Part shown: positions 52,693 through 64,000 of the stretch, piece by piece | Layout of the letters: the number at the start of each line of letters is the position of its first letter | Position numbering within the stretch: position 1 is the first letter of the stretch | Source: Rotaria sordida | Taxonomy: Eukaryota > Rotifera > Eurotatoria > Philodinida > Philodinidae | Assembly: GCA_905250125.1 (NCBI GenBank) | Contig: CAJNOL010001211.1 | Coordinates: forward strand, 1-64,000 | DNA length: 64,000 bases | Reading direction: 5' to 3' | Program-made: the position numbers and the translations under genes | Notes under the pieces: model-generated | Told to the model about the DNA's origin: nothing | Databases searched by the model: none | What the model saw: only the letters and a program-made list of their open reading frames with translations

Positions 52693-55161
52693 TTATTTTG
52701 CAAGTACAAACATAAGTGCATCGATAAATTTTTGTTGATGTTGTTCTTGTAATAATAATACAGAATGATCAAAAAATACAAATTTTGCAACATTACCACA
52801 ACGACGATCAGCTGTTTCAAATAATGTTGAAAATGAATTCATCATAATATTATTTAATGATGGTACACCAACAACAATTTCAATTAATTCTTCATCTGTA
52901 TTCATTGATGAATATGGTGCTATTAATATTAATGGTAAACGTTGTAAATATTTAGATTTTTTTTTTTTAATTATATTTGTTGATGATGTTGTATATGATA
53001 TTAATATATGTAATGCATTACGTGCAAATAAATATGCTTGATATGGATGTGTAAAAAATCCACATGATTTAATATTTTCATTTGTTGTTGTTGTTGTTGT
53101 TGTTGTTGATGAATTAAACATATTTTGATCAAATTTAAGTAATATAAATGGTATTGTATTATCAAATGTTAAATTTTTATCTGATTGTAATAATGTTTCA
53201 ATTAAATAATGTATTTTATTTCGATAAATTTTTTCTAATTCAATACCATTTAAATATGAATTTAATTGATTATAATTTAAACATGATAATGCTAATGAAA
53301 AACGTTCTGTTAAATCAATCATAATTGATGATGATGATGATGATGATGTTGAAGTTGATGTTTGTAATGTTGACATTATTGAATAAACAATATCTTGTGG
53401 TGATAATTTTAATGAAAAACCACTTGTTAATAAAAATGTTGGTAATATAATTGTATTTGTTGTATAATGATATTTATCTTGTAAACGTTTATCTAATATT
53501 TGTTTTTTTATATTTGATTTATATTTTACATTCATATCACGATAATTTTGTTCATATTCACGTTTTGGTATACCTAAATCAGCAAGAAATTCTTTTAATT
53601 GTGATAAACCACGTGTTGACCATAATTTAAATGATATAATCATATCATGTGTATGACATATAGATTCATAAAATGACCAATGACGTAAAAGATGAAAATT
53701 AATATCTTCATCAAATTTAATATTTATACAATCCATTGATAATTTTGAATTTATTATTGATGTATTATTATTATTATTATTATCATTAGAATTTAATAAA
53801 GAATTTTGATTATGATTAAGACGAAGAACATGACTTTGAAGAATAATCACGATCAATTCGTCCATGAAGTAATTGTTCAGTAACACCAATAATAGCGTAC
53901 CTAGAAAAAAAAATTCATTATTATTCTTTTGTAACATACAATCTGAAAGGAGTGTTGTATTTTCCGAGGAGTTGAAGTATATGCATTTCAGAGATGGAAA
54001 AACTCATCTCGTGTCTATGCAACATTGATCAGAGCTTTGGGGAGTGTGTGATTACAACATCCTGATGTCCGAAGGTCTTTGCGAAACTTATTAGTAGAGC
54101 ACATACGAGGCGCGGGGTGGGTTTTTCCATCTCGGATATGTTTATGGGGAATTTCACAAGGAGTCTTTTAATGAAAAGAATGAACATTGACAAACAACTG
54201 AGAAGTTCTGAGTAGAACCTATTGAATTAGTCCCGAACCCGATGGCCTGTAATCTTCTGAGAAATGTGTAGAATGCGCCAAAAAAAGTGTCCTGTATTTT
54301 CGGGACGATTGTCTAATTTCTATTAGAAAATTTCGAAGTACGATTCTATCGGGTCCAAAAATTTTAAATCCAATGGGCTCTCGTCTCACAATTGATTTAC
54401 CACTTAGAATATATATATATATATCTTATTTATTCATACCATAATTGTTCATTTGTATCTTTTGATAATAAATAAGCTAACTCAAACATAATTAATGCTG
54501 ATGAATATGAATGTGTTCGATATTTATAATAATTAGCTAAAGCTTTATCACGTCTTTTTAACCATTGTCGTTTAAGTCTTTTTTCTCGTGCTTCTGTACT
54601 TTCAATTCTTATATTTGTACTATTTTCATCATCATCATCATCATTATCACTTTGACTATCATCATTATCATTCGCATCATCATCGTATATTTCATGAAAT
54701 AATTCTTCATATTGTGGTACACGTTTTTTTTCTATATCAATTTTATTTGGTAAAATAAGTATACGAATTTGTTTAGCATCATAAACATTACGATGTTCAA
54801 TTGAACGTAAACTATCTAAGACAAATAATGTTAAATTATTTTCATCATTATTATTATTATTATTATTTTGTTCAATTGAATCAAGTGATAAAAAATCATA
54901 TAAATCAAGTGTTGAACCACAATTAATAAATACAATTGATTTAATTCCACTATTAATATGTTGTATATGTCCATTTTCTAAATCATATTTATATAAAACT
55001 GGTAAACATGTATATGTTATATGTTCACATTGTAATAAATGTTGAAATATTTTCCAAGCACATAAACTATCAACATCAAGATGAACAAAGACAAGTAAAC
55101 GACGTTGTTGTTTAGAAATAAATTCAAAAAATTCACGTTTTAAATCACGTATAAATACCAT
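52693..55161 (-). CDS. CDC45: CDC45 replication initiation protein, apparent frameshift
   Basis: Nuclear component of the CMG replicative helicase. Exon 1 (54440-55161) begins MVFIRDLKREFFEFI and includes VFVHLDVDSLCAWKIFQ (the DHH-like N-terminal block), FVLDSLRS, an acidic Asp/Asn run and REKRLKRQWLKRRDKAL. The donor follows TTATG. Exon 2 (from 53900) resumes the frame as WYAIIGVTEQLLHGRIDRD. The expected continuation (LQSHVLRLNHN, HWSFYESI, FKLWSTRGLSQLKEFLADLGIP, LPLILIAPYSSMNTDEELIEIVVGVPS, FVFFDHSVLLL, FIDALMFVLAK) lies in the next frame, so one base is extra near 53845; the first frame meets TAA near 53817. Homopolymer-like Asn, Thr, Ser and Asp runs enlarge loops. About 630 residues if joined (human about 566). 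Intron 53901-54439 holds repeat words. The MTR4 start lies about 120 bases downstream of the stop. Confidence 0.9.
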
Positions 55162-55404
55162 AATAATTTTTTTCGTTTTATTTTGTTTTTTGATATATAT
55201 ATCTATCTACATACAATTATAATAAATGAGATTTATTTTTTTTATTCGATTTATTGTCTATTTCTTTTTTTTTTTTATTCTCGATTGGATAAAATAACTA
55301 ACCAATCATATCTTTAGTTTTGTATTACTTGACAACCGTTGATATAAAAACTTTTCATATGGTTTCATCATGTCAATGTAATTTGTTTTGAATTGTCAAA
55401 CAAA
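55162..55404. promoter_or_regulatory. Divergent promoter region CDC45/DZANK1
   Basis: Only 243 bases separate the start codons of CDC45 (minus) and DZANK1 (plus), so both promoters and 5' UTRs must lie here. The sequence has T-rich runs and an (AT)n patch near 55193-55203; no specific factor site is recognised. The bidirectional role is inferred from position. Confidence 0.6.
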
Positions 55405-58400
55405 ATGACTGCTGGTTCAATATCTGCTCCGTCTATAATTCCATTACGTGTTGGATATACACAAAAATTTTCAATTGATACAAATACATTGATTGAAATA
55501 CGTAGTGATACAAATGATGTAGATATTTATTATACATTAGATGGTTCTAAACCAGATGCATTTATAACATTAACAACACGACGTTCGACTATACAATATA
55601 AAAAACCATTTTATATTCCAAGAGAAATAGCTAATACAGGCAAAGTAACAGTTAAAGCTATAGCTGTATCACGGTAAGATATTGAAGAAGAAATAAATTT
55701 TAAAATTTTCATTTCTTTTTTCAAAAATCTATTTTTAGTAATGGAATACGAGAAAGTGTTATAGTGACAAAAGTATTTGATGTTAAAATTGTTCCAGCGG
55801 ATCATGCACCATCAGATGAATATGAAAATCGATATTTATCTGAATTACAACAAGAACGAAAGGTACATGATTTCGAATGAGAGAGAATAAATATGTCCGA
55901 GAGGAATCTTTTATTTTATTTATTACTATTGAATTGAAATTTTACAGTAACGATACGTATATGAATAATTTTTCTATTTGAAACCGAAAGGCAGGAAATT
56001 TTTTATTGTAAAATTGTTGTTTATTTTTATATGAAGTGTACAATCAATTTCAATGAAGTGAAAAGATATCGTTATTAGTATTTGTTTATATAGCATAGGA
56101 AGTTTACGCTACAAAGAAGTTATATTTCATGCAAATAATCTATGACAGATGAACTCGATTGTGCGAAAAACGCACCTCAATGTATTGCAATATTTCTCAA
56201 GATATTAGGAAAGCAAAGTCATCTATTGGATATATGAGCAAGTTTGAGTGCCACTGTGAATGATTAGTAAAGGTGTTAAAATTTAATTAAATGCCAAATT
56301 TTTCAATTTGAATATGTGTTAATTTTCAGTATAATTTGCAAGGATATTTATCTTCGATTGCATTAAAAAAATCGATAGTCAGAAGTATTCCAAGGTCATC
56401 AGCTTTGGAGATAGTCAATGATACAGGAAGCCAATTGAAAGATTTTCGCTAAAGTTTACCCGGCGAGCAATAAAATCCTGAATGTCTGCTAGAGGAAAGC
56501 GAAGATTTTTCGAGACTGGGTGGTTACTCCTTGGACATCTCCACTAAGGACACTCCTGCTAATATTATGGTATTGATTTAGTTTTTTATATATCAATTTT
56601 CTTCCAATTTACAAAATATATTAAAATGCTGAAATATAAAAAATGAAGTTCATACTTTTATACTGATTGTTGTTCTTCAACCGGTAGCAGTGTGAACAAA
56701 TGTACAACACGGAACATCTTAGATCTATATAATATCTATCCTGTAAACTATAAAACCTATAATAATTTCAGTATCTAGATTTTTTCAAGTTATCAACGAG
56801 GCATTGTGCAACGATTTATTGTAGAAGTTGATCAATATAAAAAACTTGAAGCTTACGATGGAAGCCCTGCAACTGGTTAGTCACTTTTGAATTCGAACCC
56901 ATAGTTTATTGTTGCTGAGTTACTGCATTTTTACGATTTTTTTAAAAATCTATACCATGATTCCCTTCAGAAACATTAGAAAAATTCGTTTTCCAATTTC
57001 AACTTGAAGCTTTGTACCGACACACATCTTAGCGACAATAGATTATTTTATCATACCTGGATCTTGAGATAGTAACAACGGAAAGATTTAAAAGTTTCAC
57101 CATAGACTATTCTCAGTGACCCCAGTCTTTTGTGAAAGTTTCAAGTCGAAATTAGAAAACAAGTGTTCCTAAGAGAAACTACCGTAAAAATACAATATCT
57201 CGACAACAATCAGTTAAGTGCCCGAACTCTTTTCGACGTATTCATAGCTCATTTGAGTCTACATGCAGCAAATAGTTTCAAATCAAAAACGATTAATCAG
57301 TTAAAACACTTTCTTCGTTAGTGTAATAATACAATCAAGTATTTATTCATTAATTCTATAATTTTATTCAATAGGAATTAATGAGAAAAATTCAAAATGA
57401 AAATGAACAAATGCAGCAAAGATTATCTGGTATCAAAAAAAACAAAAAAAAAGAAAAGAAATTTTATTTATTATTAATCAAATTTCTATATAGAATCAAT
57501 GCGTCGTTCAACAATTGATTCATTAGTACAAGAAAATCCATCTAATTATACACTTTCAAATTCTCAACCAGAAACAAATGTTATAAGGTTTATCTAAAGA
57601 AAAAAGAAAATATTCTAATTTTATTATTTATTTTCTCTAGATGTGCTCATTGTTTTGCACCAAAAACAAATGATTCATATACACGATTTTGTACAGAATG
57701 TGGTCTACCTTGGCAAAAACTAACTCACAATCCACCAAATAATTATCCAGTAATTAAAAAGGACTCTGTCAGATAAGATGGCTATCTTTCATTTGAAAAG
57801 GCACTTATATCATTTTGTAGAGCCACTCGTACTGCATTGAACGGTATATAGGAAATTATTTTTTTTGATCAAGTTTTAATGTTCAGAGAAGCTATATACC
57901 AATTAAGGATTATTATAGCAATGGTAGATGATATGGAAACATATTAGGACTTAGTATGTCTTCAAGTTAAACTATATCAAATTTTGTTTTCAATAGAGTT
58001 TTGTCTGATCTTCAATTGTGTATATTTAATAATACTTACAATAGTTTTCTTTGTATCCAAAACCTCAGCATTTTTCTTAGCTTCTGTAGTTTTCATTTTA
58101 AATTGTTCGATACTGCCACTGAGAATATAGCCCAATCGGTCAATCAATCTCTAAAAAAGGTCAATTCTTCGATTCCTATGGACAGAAAAGTATATGAGTT
58201 TTCCGATCAATACTTTTTTAGTGAAAAAATTTCTATTTATTAATAATAAGTTTATTATGCCCTATCATTTGACACATATGGATCTTTCAAAAATGGTTAA
58301 AAAAAGTTTTCGCCTTCAGATCCTTGGGCGGAGACATACAAAAATTTTTAATTCTTATGAGAGAACAAACATATATACAATCTAATAGAGCTCCATATTC

Positions 58401-61400
58401 TAATAAAATCCGGCTACTCACAATCTTAAGTCGTAAAGAATAAAATAAAATAAAAACTAATCTTTGTAATCATATACTTTTCTACTGTTAGGAATCGAAA
58501 ACTTGGCTTTTTTAGGCATTGATTAACCGATTTGACCATGATGCTTATCAATTCAGAGAATAAATACTTACAGAGCTTGAAGAAAGTTGCATGGTTAGTC
58601 GTCTTTGACTGCAGTAACAGTATCGAACAGTATAAAACATCATAAAAGTTAAGAAATACAGATGCTAGGAATTTTGGGTATGAAGAGAGCTATTGTGACT
58701 ATTATTTACTATACACAATTGAAAATAAAATTTGATATAGGTTGATTTGGAGACAAACTGAGTCCTAATATTTGGTCATATCATCCACAATTGCTATATA
58801 AAAATGTAATTTCCCCATATACCATTCAATGCGTCACGAGTTGCTCTACAAAATGGTTTTGTCAAATGAACGGTCATCATCTTATCCGATATTCTAAGTT
58901 TGTATTTCTCTTCTTTTTTCTTTAATTAGACTAACATATGTACAAATTGTAAATCTACAATTCCATTTAATTCTAATGTATGTGTTGTTTGTGAAACACC
59001 AGCATCAAAAGAACCGCAAAATCGTTCAACTACTCAAAATCAGGTTTTAAGAAAACAAAAATATTTTTCAAATTAATCAAAACTTAAAATTTTTCTTTAG
59101 ACAAGAATTTTATGTCCTCAATGTAAATCAGCAAATCCAAAACATTTACGAACATGTTATATTTGTGAAAGTGTATTAATGCCAACATTGACACCACCAG
59201 TAAAAAACAAAAAAAATCTTATTTATTTATTTATTCATTATTTATATTTCAATAGGAAAAACGAACTACAGTTTCAGTTCCAACATTACCAAAACAAACT
59301 GATACAATAATGATGACATGTTCAAAATGTTTTCGTTTAAATAATCCTGATGCACGTTTTTGTGATTGGTGTGGTGCATGTCCAGAACATGCATCTATAC
59401 CAATACAATGTACGAAATGTCATACTAATAATGATCCATCTGCAAAATTTTGTTCAACATGTGGATGTGTTATTGAACCACCATTACGTGTTATGGATAC
59501 ACGTCTTAGAAATGATTTAAATATACCATCTTCTTCGATGATTGCTAGTGTAAGTTAAATTAAATAAATAAAAAAAAAAAAGATAAAAATATTGATGTTT
59601 GTTTTGTTTTTATATATATAGACTCTAACACGTAATTCGGCTAGTCCAGTATGGCTTAATGCAAATACAACATTGACTCATAATCGTCAACCATATTCAA
59701 TAACAAAAAATGAAGCTGCTACACAAACATATGGAATTTATTATCCAAGTGCAAAAGATATTGAACTTATAATAACACAAAATAAACAATTATTAGCTGA
59801 ACAAGAAACTAAAGAACATCGTCCAGTATTAACATCTACAAGTCCAGGAAAAGGATATTGGCGACAACAATTAGATCATATTTGTGCTCATTTAAAAACT
59901 TATGCAGTTAACCGACCTGATTTTCAATCATTGATTGGTAAAATTTCAAATAATTTTTGATAGGAATTGAAGTTTTCATCATTCAAAAGAGAACATTCGG
60001 AACTCTCGAAGTTAGTCAAAATTTAGCAGATCTTCTAACAAAAAAAACAAGTGTTAATCATGTTCGGAAATATCTAAAGGTACTTTCATAATCGTCTATC
60101 GGCTTCATGAACAGCTTAAACAACTATCTAAATTTTTGACTAGCGCTGAACTTGTTGGATAATTCCCAAACGGTTCAATCTGAACTGAAGTTCAGGTTCG
60201 TTGCATTTCTAGCAGAGATGACCATCTTGGCGACAGCCCCGTCATCAAATCTCTGATGCCTAGTCAGCAATTAACTAATCAGGTGAGTTTTTAGCGACGA
60301 GTTTGAAAACGAAATTTTGACGTACAATATAGTCAATCGATACAAAGATGTCTTCTCTTTTGATCTACGTAAATTACAATTTCGTAGCTTTTTCTATTCA
60401 AGGATTTTTCTGAGAATCTTCAACTTCAGCTAATCGATCTTGGAAGCAGAGATATTCATAGCGTCGCGGCGCGGAAGAGATTTTTATAATACTGTCGCGT
60501 TGGCGACAGCTATTTTAGGGAGACGTTTCAAAAATACATCAATTTACGTATATATGCTCTTCGCTGAAATATACTTCGTCGAAAGTACTTTTTGACCACA
60601 GAGGGCGCTACGAAGGTGAGGGTGAGGGCAAAATGAGTTGATCTCTTCATGCTGAACAAGCCTATATAAGAATTAAACGGCTCGCAACAGTCTAAAGTGT
60701 CCTACGAGTCTTTTGATGAAATGCTTTTCGACGAATAGGATTACAACCGATGAATTATCCCTGTATGAAGCTCTTTTAGACCATTCCAAGGTCAATTCGC
60801 TGAAAACGGAAGTCTTGGGAAAAGCATTTTAACTCTTAAATGAAAACCGGCTACGAAGTTGTTGTTTATGTAGATCTAAAGAGAAAATTTGTTGCTATCG
60901 ATTGGACATAAAAATATAATGAATAATAGCTTCGGAATCTCGTTTTCAAAAATCTTCGCTAAGAGCTCACCTAGTTGGTCAATAGTTGATCAATCAGATT
61001 TCGATGATCTGGATGGTGAAAACCACATATCTCTTCTTCGTTTCGATTCAAAGGTATTCAAAAAGAAAATAACCGTTGACATTTCTTGTTTTTTTCGAAG
61101 TATAGATTTTCTATATATATCTCAAATATTAATATTAGAAACTCATGAATTATCTTTTAGGTGAACCTCGTATGGGTAAAATGATTTATGCAACTGTACA
61201 TGAAAATGAATATCAAGTAACAGTTCAAGCAGTATTTCAAAAACCACAAAATCTTTCTCAATCACCATTCTTTATTGATGAAACAAATGAATATTATCGA
61301 ATGACTAGTGGACGAAGTTCACCATTTTCAAGTATAATTAATTCTGATGGTAGGCTTTTGTTTTTTTTTTTGGAAAGCATTCTTATTAACAAAAGAAGCA

Positions 61401-62275
61401 CAAGCGAAATTTTCATTTTTTTACTTTTGTGTATAGATGAATATCCTAGAGAAAAACTACAACGACCAAAAATAAAGCATCGTACTAAAAAACGACCACA
61501 ATCAGCTAATACAATTACTCATACTGATAGTGTAAGAATAAAATATTTTATTTATTTGTTTTTTTTTGTTTATTGATTATATTTTATAATAGCCAAATCA
61601 TGCCTTAATTCGATTACTTGAGAAAAAAAGTAGTGATTATAATAAAAAATCATCGCATCGAATAAATGTATTCGAAGAAGTTCAACGATTAATAAAAGAA
61701 AAGGCTAATCCAAATGTTATAAATAAAGATAATTATACTGCTCTACAATTGGCTGTACGTAATGGACATTATGAATGTTTAGAAACACTTATCAAAGATG
61801 GAAAAGCTAAATTAGATAAAAAAGGACCGTAAGTTCTATAGTGAAGTTTTTGCAACTCTTTCATCTTTATAACAATCGAAATAAAATTATTCTATTAGAG
61901 AAAAATATCGATTTTCTTTCGTTTTTTTTTTTTTTGTAGACGAGGTAATACAGCATTACATGAATGTTGTTTATTAGGAGTTGATGGTATTGAACCATTA
62001 GGAATTCTTCTTAAGTAAGTTTGTTATTTGATGAAAAAAATAAATAAATTGAAATTTTTCTTTTTTTCATTTAAAGACATGGAGGTGATATAACATGGGT
62101 AAATGATAAAAAGGAAAGTGTTACTGATCTAGCATCAAAACAAAATTGTCCACAATTATTACAAGTTATTTCAAAATATCAAGGTCAAAAAATGATGAAT
62201 CAACAAATGAAAAGTTCTTATGATGATCGTGCAAGAACAACTGTTCATGGTCATCGTTCATCAGAAAAATCATAA
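55405..62275 (+). CDS. DZANK1: DZANK1, double zinc ribbon and ankyrin repeat protein
   Basis: Fourteen exons from ATG 55405 (MTAGSISAPSIIPLRVG, matching the vertebrate start) to TAA 62273-62275, about 775 residues, close to the roughly 750 of vertebrate DZANK1. Domains in order: a chitobiase-C-like beta fold with IYYTLDGSKPD (exon 1) and VKAIAVS; a short coiled segment; then paired zinc ribbons CAHC...CTEC (exon 5), CTNC...CVVC (6), CPQC...CYIC (7), CSKC...CDWC and CTKC...CSTC (8). A conserved middle follows (GKGYWRQQLDHICAHLKTYA), then two ankyrin repeats near the end (DNYTALQLAVRNGHYECLETL, GNTALHECCLLG). In vertebrates the protein is linked to cilia and dynein-dependent transport in photoreceptors. 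All donors and acceptors are GT-AG with consistent phase. Introns 2, 5 and 9 are 1.2-1.5 kb and contain foldback elements; the rest are mostly under 110 bases. Confidence 0.95.
56910..57310. mobile_element. Foldback element in DZANK1 intron 2
   Basis: Left arm TTGCTGAGTTACTGCATTTT...ACG pairs with TACCGTAAAAATACAATATC...CAGTTAAG on the right (to about 57215). Inner AATTTCAACTTGAAGCTTTG / complement AATTTCGACTTGAAACTTTC also pair. The tail to 57310 (CATAGCTCATTTGAGT...GATTAATCAGTTAA) is the same as 17235-17310, so this is a family member of the 16.7-17.3 kb element. Confidence 0.75.
57765..58900. mobile_element. Foldback element in DZANK1 intron 5
   Basis: The arms are about 220 bases. Left: CAGATAAGATGGCTATC, CATTTTGTAGAGCCACTCG, CATTGAACGGTATATAGG, ATTAGGACTTAGTATGTCTT, TATATCAAATTTTGTTTTCA. 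The complement of the right arm carries CGGATAAGATGATGACC, CATTTTGTAGAGCAACTCG, CATTGAATGGTATATGGG, ATTAGGACTCAGTTTGTCTC and TATATCAAATTTTATTTTCA. The element is nearly as long as the intron (57749-58930). The open frames at 58001-58385 are inside it. Confidence 0.85.
60275..60975. mobile_element. Foldback element in DZANK1 intron 9
   Basis: Left: CAGGTGAGTTTTTAGCGA, TTTGAAAACGA, CAATCGATA, GATCTACGTAAATTACAATT, TCGTAGC. The complement of the right arm reads AGGTGAGCTCTTAGCGA, TTTGAAAACGAGA, CAATCGATA, GATCTACATAAACAACAACT and TCGTAGC. The centre near 60628 holds GGTGAGGGTGAGGG. The loop is comparatively GC-rich (GTCGCGGCGCGG, 60463-60474). Confidence 0.8.
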
Positions 62276-64000
62276 AAAAAAAAAACTTATTATTTTTTTC
62301 TTTCTACAAGATAATAGTTAATTGTGATCTGTTTTAGTTTTTTTTGCCTAACTACTAAATGCATTGTTTTTTTAAATTCTTTCTTTTGATATCAAAATCT
62401 TATTGGGGATTAATAAAAACTAATAAATAAAGTCAAATAAAATTACGAATTTATTTATAAAAGTTTCGTAGTATTTCTTGATCTCAAAAACGGATATGTG
62501 TAGATTTATAGAGAAAAACTTCCTCTACAAATCTACACATATCACATTCTCAGATCAAAGTCTTACAGGTAATAAACTAAAGAATATCTTAGAAAGAATG
62601 AACTTATTAATAATTAAATCTCTTCTCTTAAAACTTTTCAGCATTTAATGTACATTCATTGTTAAAAATTTTCTAGCACTTGAGATTAACAACTCACATG
62701 ATAAAGGTGTGATCACCTAGTCGCCATGCTTCAAATTTCCTGTCGTAGTGTGGCAGTCTTTGCGCGTGTAGTGCATATCTCTGATGAGTAAACTATAAAA
62801 ACTGATTGATATTTCAAGACTTAGATTTTGATTGTAGGAAAAGTGTTTTGTCGAACTAATGATGTTCTAATACTTTAGTGAACATGAACAAAATCGAATT
62901 CGTGATCAGTAAATCACTAAAATTCGTTGGATCCGAAAATTTTGGGCCCGATGGGCTCTATTTATTACATGCTGCAGTTTTTGAATGAAATCACATTTTT
63001 AAAGATGAATAATTAAATATTGACAATGATCCTTGATGTGAACAACATATGAATATTAAAACATTTAGTCATCGAAAAGTCTCCAATCGGAATTCAGCAA
63101 ATAGCGAACATTTTTAATACTTCAAATGCAAACGACATGATCAATTACATATGATTAAAATCTATTGAAGATGAATATCGTCTTTGATTACATCTGAAAA
63201 ACTATACATCGTTCATATATCAAGGTGATTTAAAAAATATTGAGAAGATTTCATTGTCATTACCAAGGCGCACAAAAAAAAAAAGATGTAATCAAATAAT
63301 TTAATTCCATGTATAAAAAAAACAAAATTCGACATTTTTCATATATTGTCTTCAAAGAATAATTATGATTATGATGAATAAAAATTGACAATTTTATCCT
63401 TCATCATTTTGATAAGACAACTAACATATAAAGGTGATGATAAAGAGTTATTTGTATTGTGATAAATTATAAACTTTCTATGACATATCTTTCAACACAT
63501 AGAATTTTATCTATGAATTAATGTTTAAATCGATTAAATATGTCTTTTTATAAATATCATTTAATTGATCAAGATAAATTAATATATTTATTAATTCATA
63601 TAAGATATGATCAAATAATATTGAAAATATCTTATGAATGAATAGTATCACCTTTTAACTCTTTTCGAACGTTGATCGTCTCTCTCTCTCTCTATTTTTG
63701 CATATTTTAATAAATTTTACTTAAGAAAGCATCAAGAAAAAAAAATTTCACTTAAGAATTCAATTTCTTATTTAAAAAAGATTACATAATCTTTTAAATG
63801 ATTACATTTCTAAGTGTCTGCATACTATTTCTATTCTTATGCATATTGTTGTTTTTTCTTATCATCTACTTCGGTGTCTGTATAATATCGACGAGCAACC
63901 CTTCATTTGAATAATATATTGTCATTTTTTTTTCTTCTTCTTCATAGAAAAAATGTCTAAATGGATAATGCATCTTGTTGTTTTCTTTTAGTATCATTCT
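62276..64000. other. Intergenic to window end, with one hairpin
   Basis: DZANK1 3' flank, then AT-rich sequence without recognised exons. A hairpin lies at 62494-62542 (ATATGTGTAGATTT pairing with AAATCTACACATAT); weaker pairing extends to about 62478 and 62560 (TTGATCTCA/AGATCAA), so it may be a very small foldback element. GGGCCCGATGGGCTC near 62945 belongs to the GGGTCC-type repeat words. (CT)n at 63680-63694. ATG near 63954 (MSKWIMHLVV) is followed quickly by a stop and is not called. Confidence 0.45.

Noticed and set aside
58001..58385. Two plus-strand frames in DZANK1 intron 5
   Set aside because: Inside a foldback element, without acceptor and donor that fit the gene's phase.

Overview
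The window looks like nuclear DNA of a small animal, most likely a bdelloid rotifer (Adineta/Rotaria type). It is AT-rich (roughly 70% by eye). Its genes are cut by many 50-60 base GT-AG introns. Animal-type orthologues are present (PKA catalytic subunit, MTR4, CDC45, DZANK1), and short G-rich repeats resembling TGTGGG, which I recall as the bdelloid telomere repeat, recur. The organism call is inference from these traits.

Layout. 1.5-2.9 kb: an unrecognised seven-exon gene (minus) with a small inverted-repeat element in an intron. 4.9-6.3 kb: a two-exon gene (plus) flanked by two copies of a 56-base palindrome. 6.8-15.4 kb: PKA catalytic subunit (minus) with three alternative first exons that all splice in the same phase. 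15.4-24.6 kb: gene-poor, with two long foldback elements. 24.6-41.9 kb: an accessory, subtelomere-like zone. It holds telomere-like hairpins, minisatellites, a GTCACG-type satellite, large foldback elements, a TTAA-flanked piggyBac-like MITE, a tRNA-Met-like sequence, a single-exon NmrA/isoflavone-reductase-like gene (transfer candidate), a 176-residue protein with a CaaX end, an 81-residue protein, and 3' fragments of two genes. 42.0-62.3 kb: a dense block of conserved genes: MTR4 (minus), CDC45 (minus, about 120 bases upstream of the MTR4 start), and DZANK1 (plus, divergent from CDC45 across about 240 bases).

Two themes stand out. First, most introns longer than about 0.5 kb in the conserved block hold a foldback (long inverted repeat) element or a transposon relic, while other introns are minimal. 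Second, telomere-like hairpins sit exactly at breaks in other repeats or next to broken genes in the 25-40 kb zone, as expected for repeat capture or addition at double-strand breaks. CDC45 carries an apparent one-base frameshift just after its intron.

All gene models were assembled by hand from splice signals and conserved protein motifs. Boundaries of mobile elements are approximate unless a terminal repeat or target duplication is stated.
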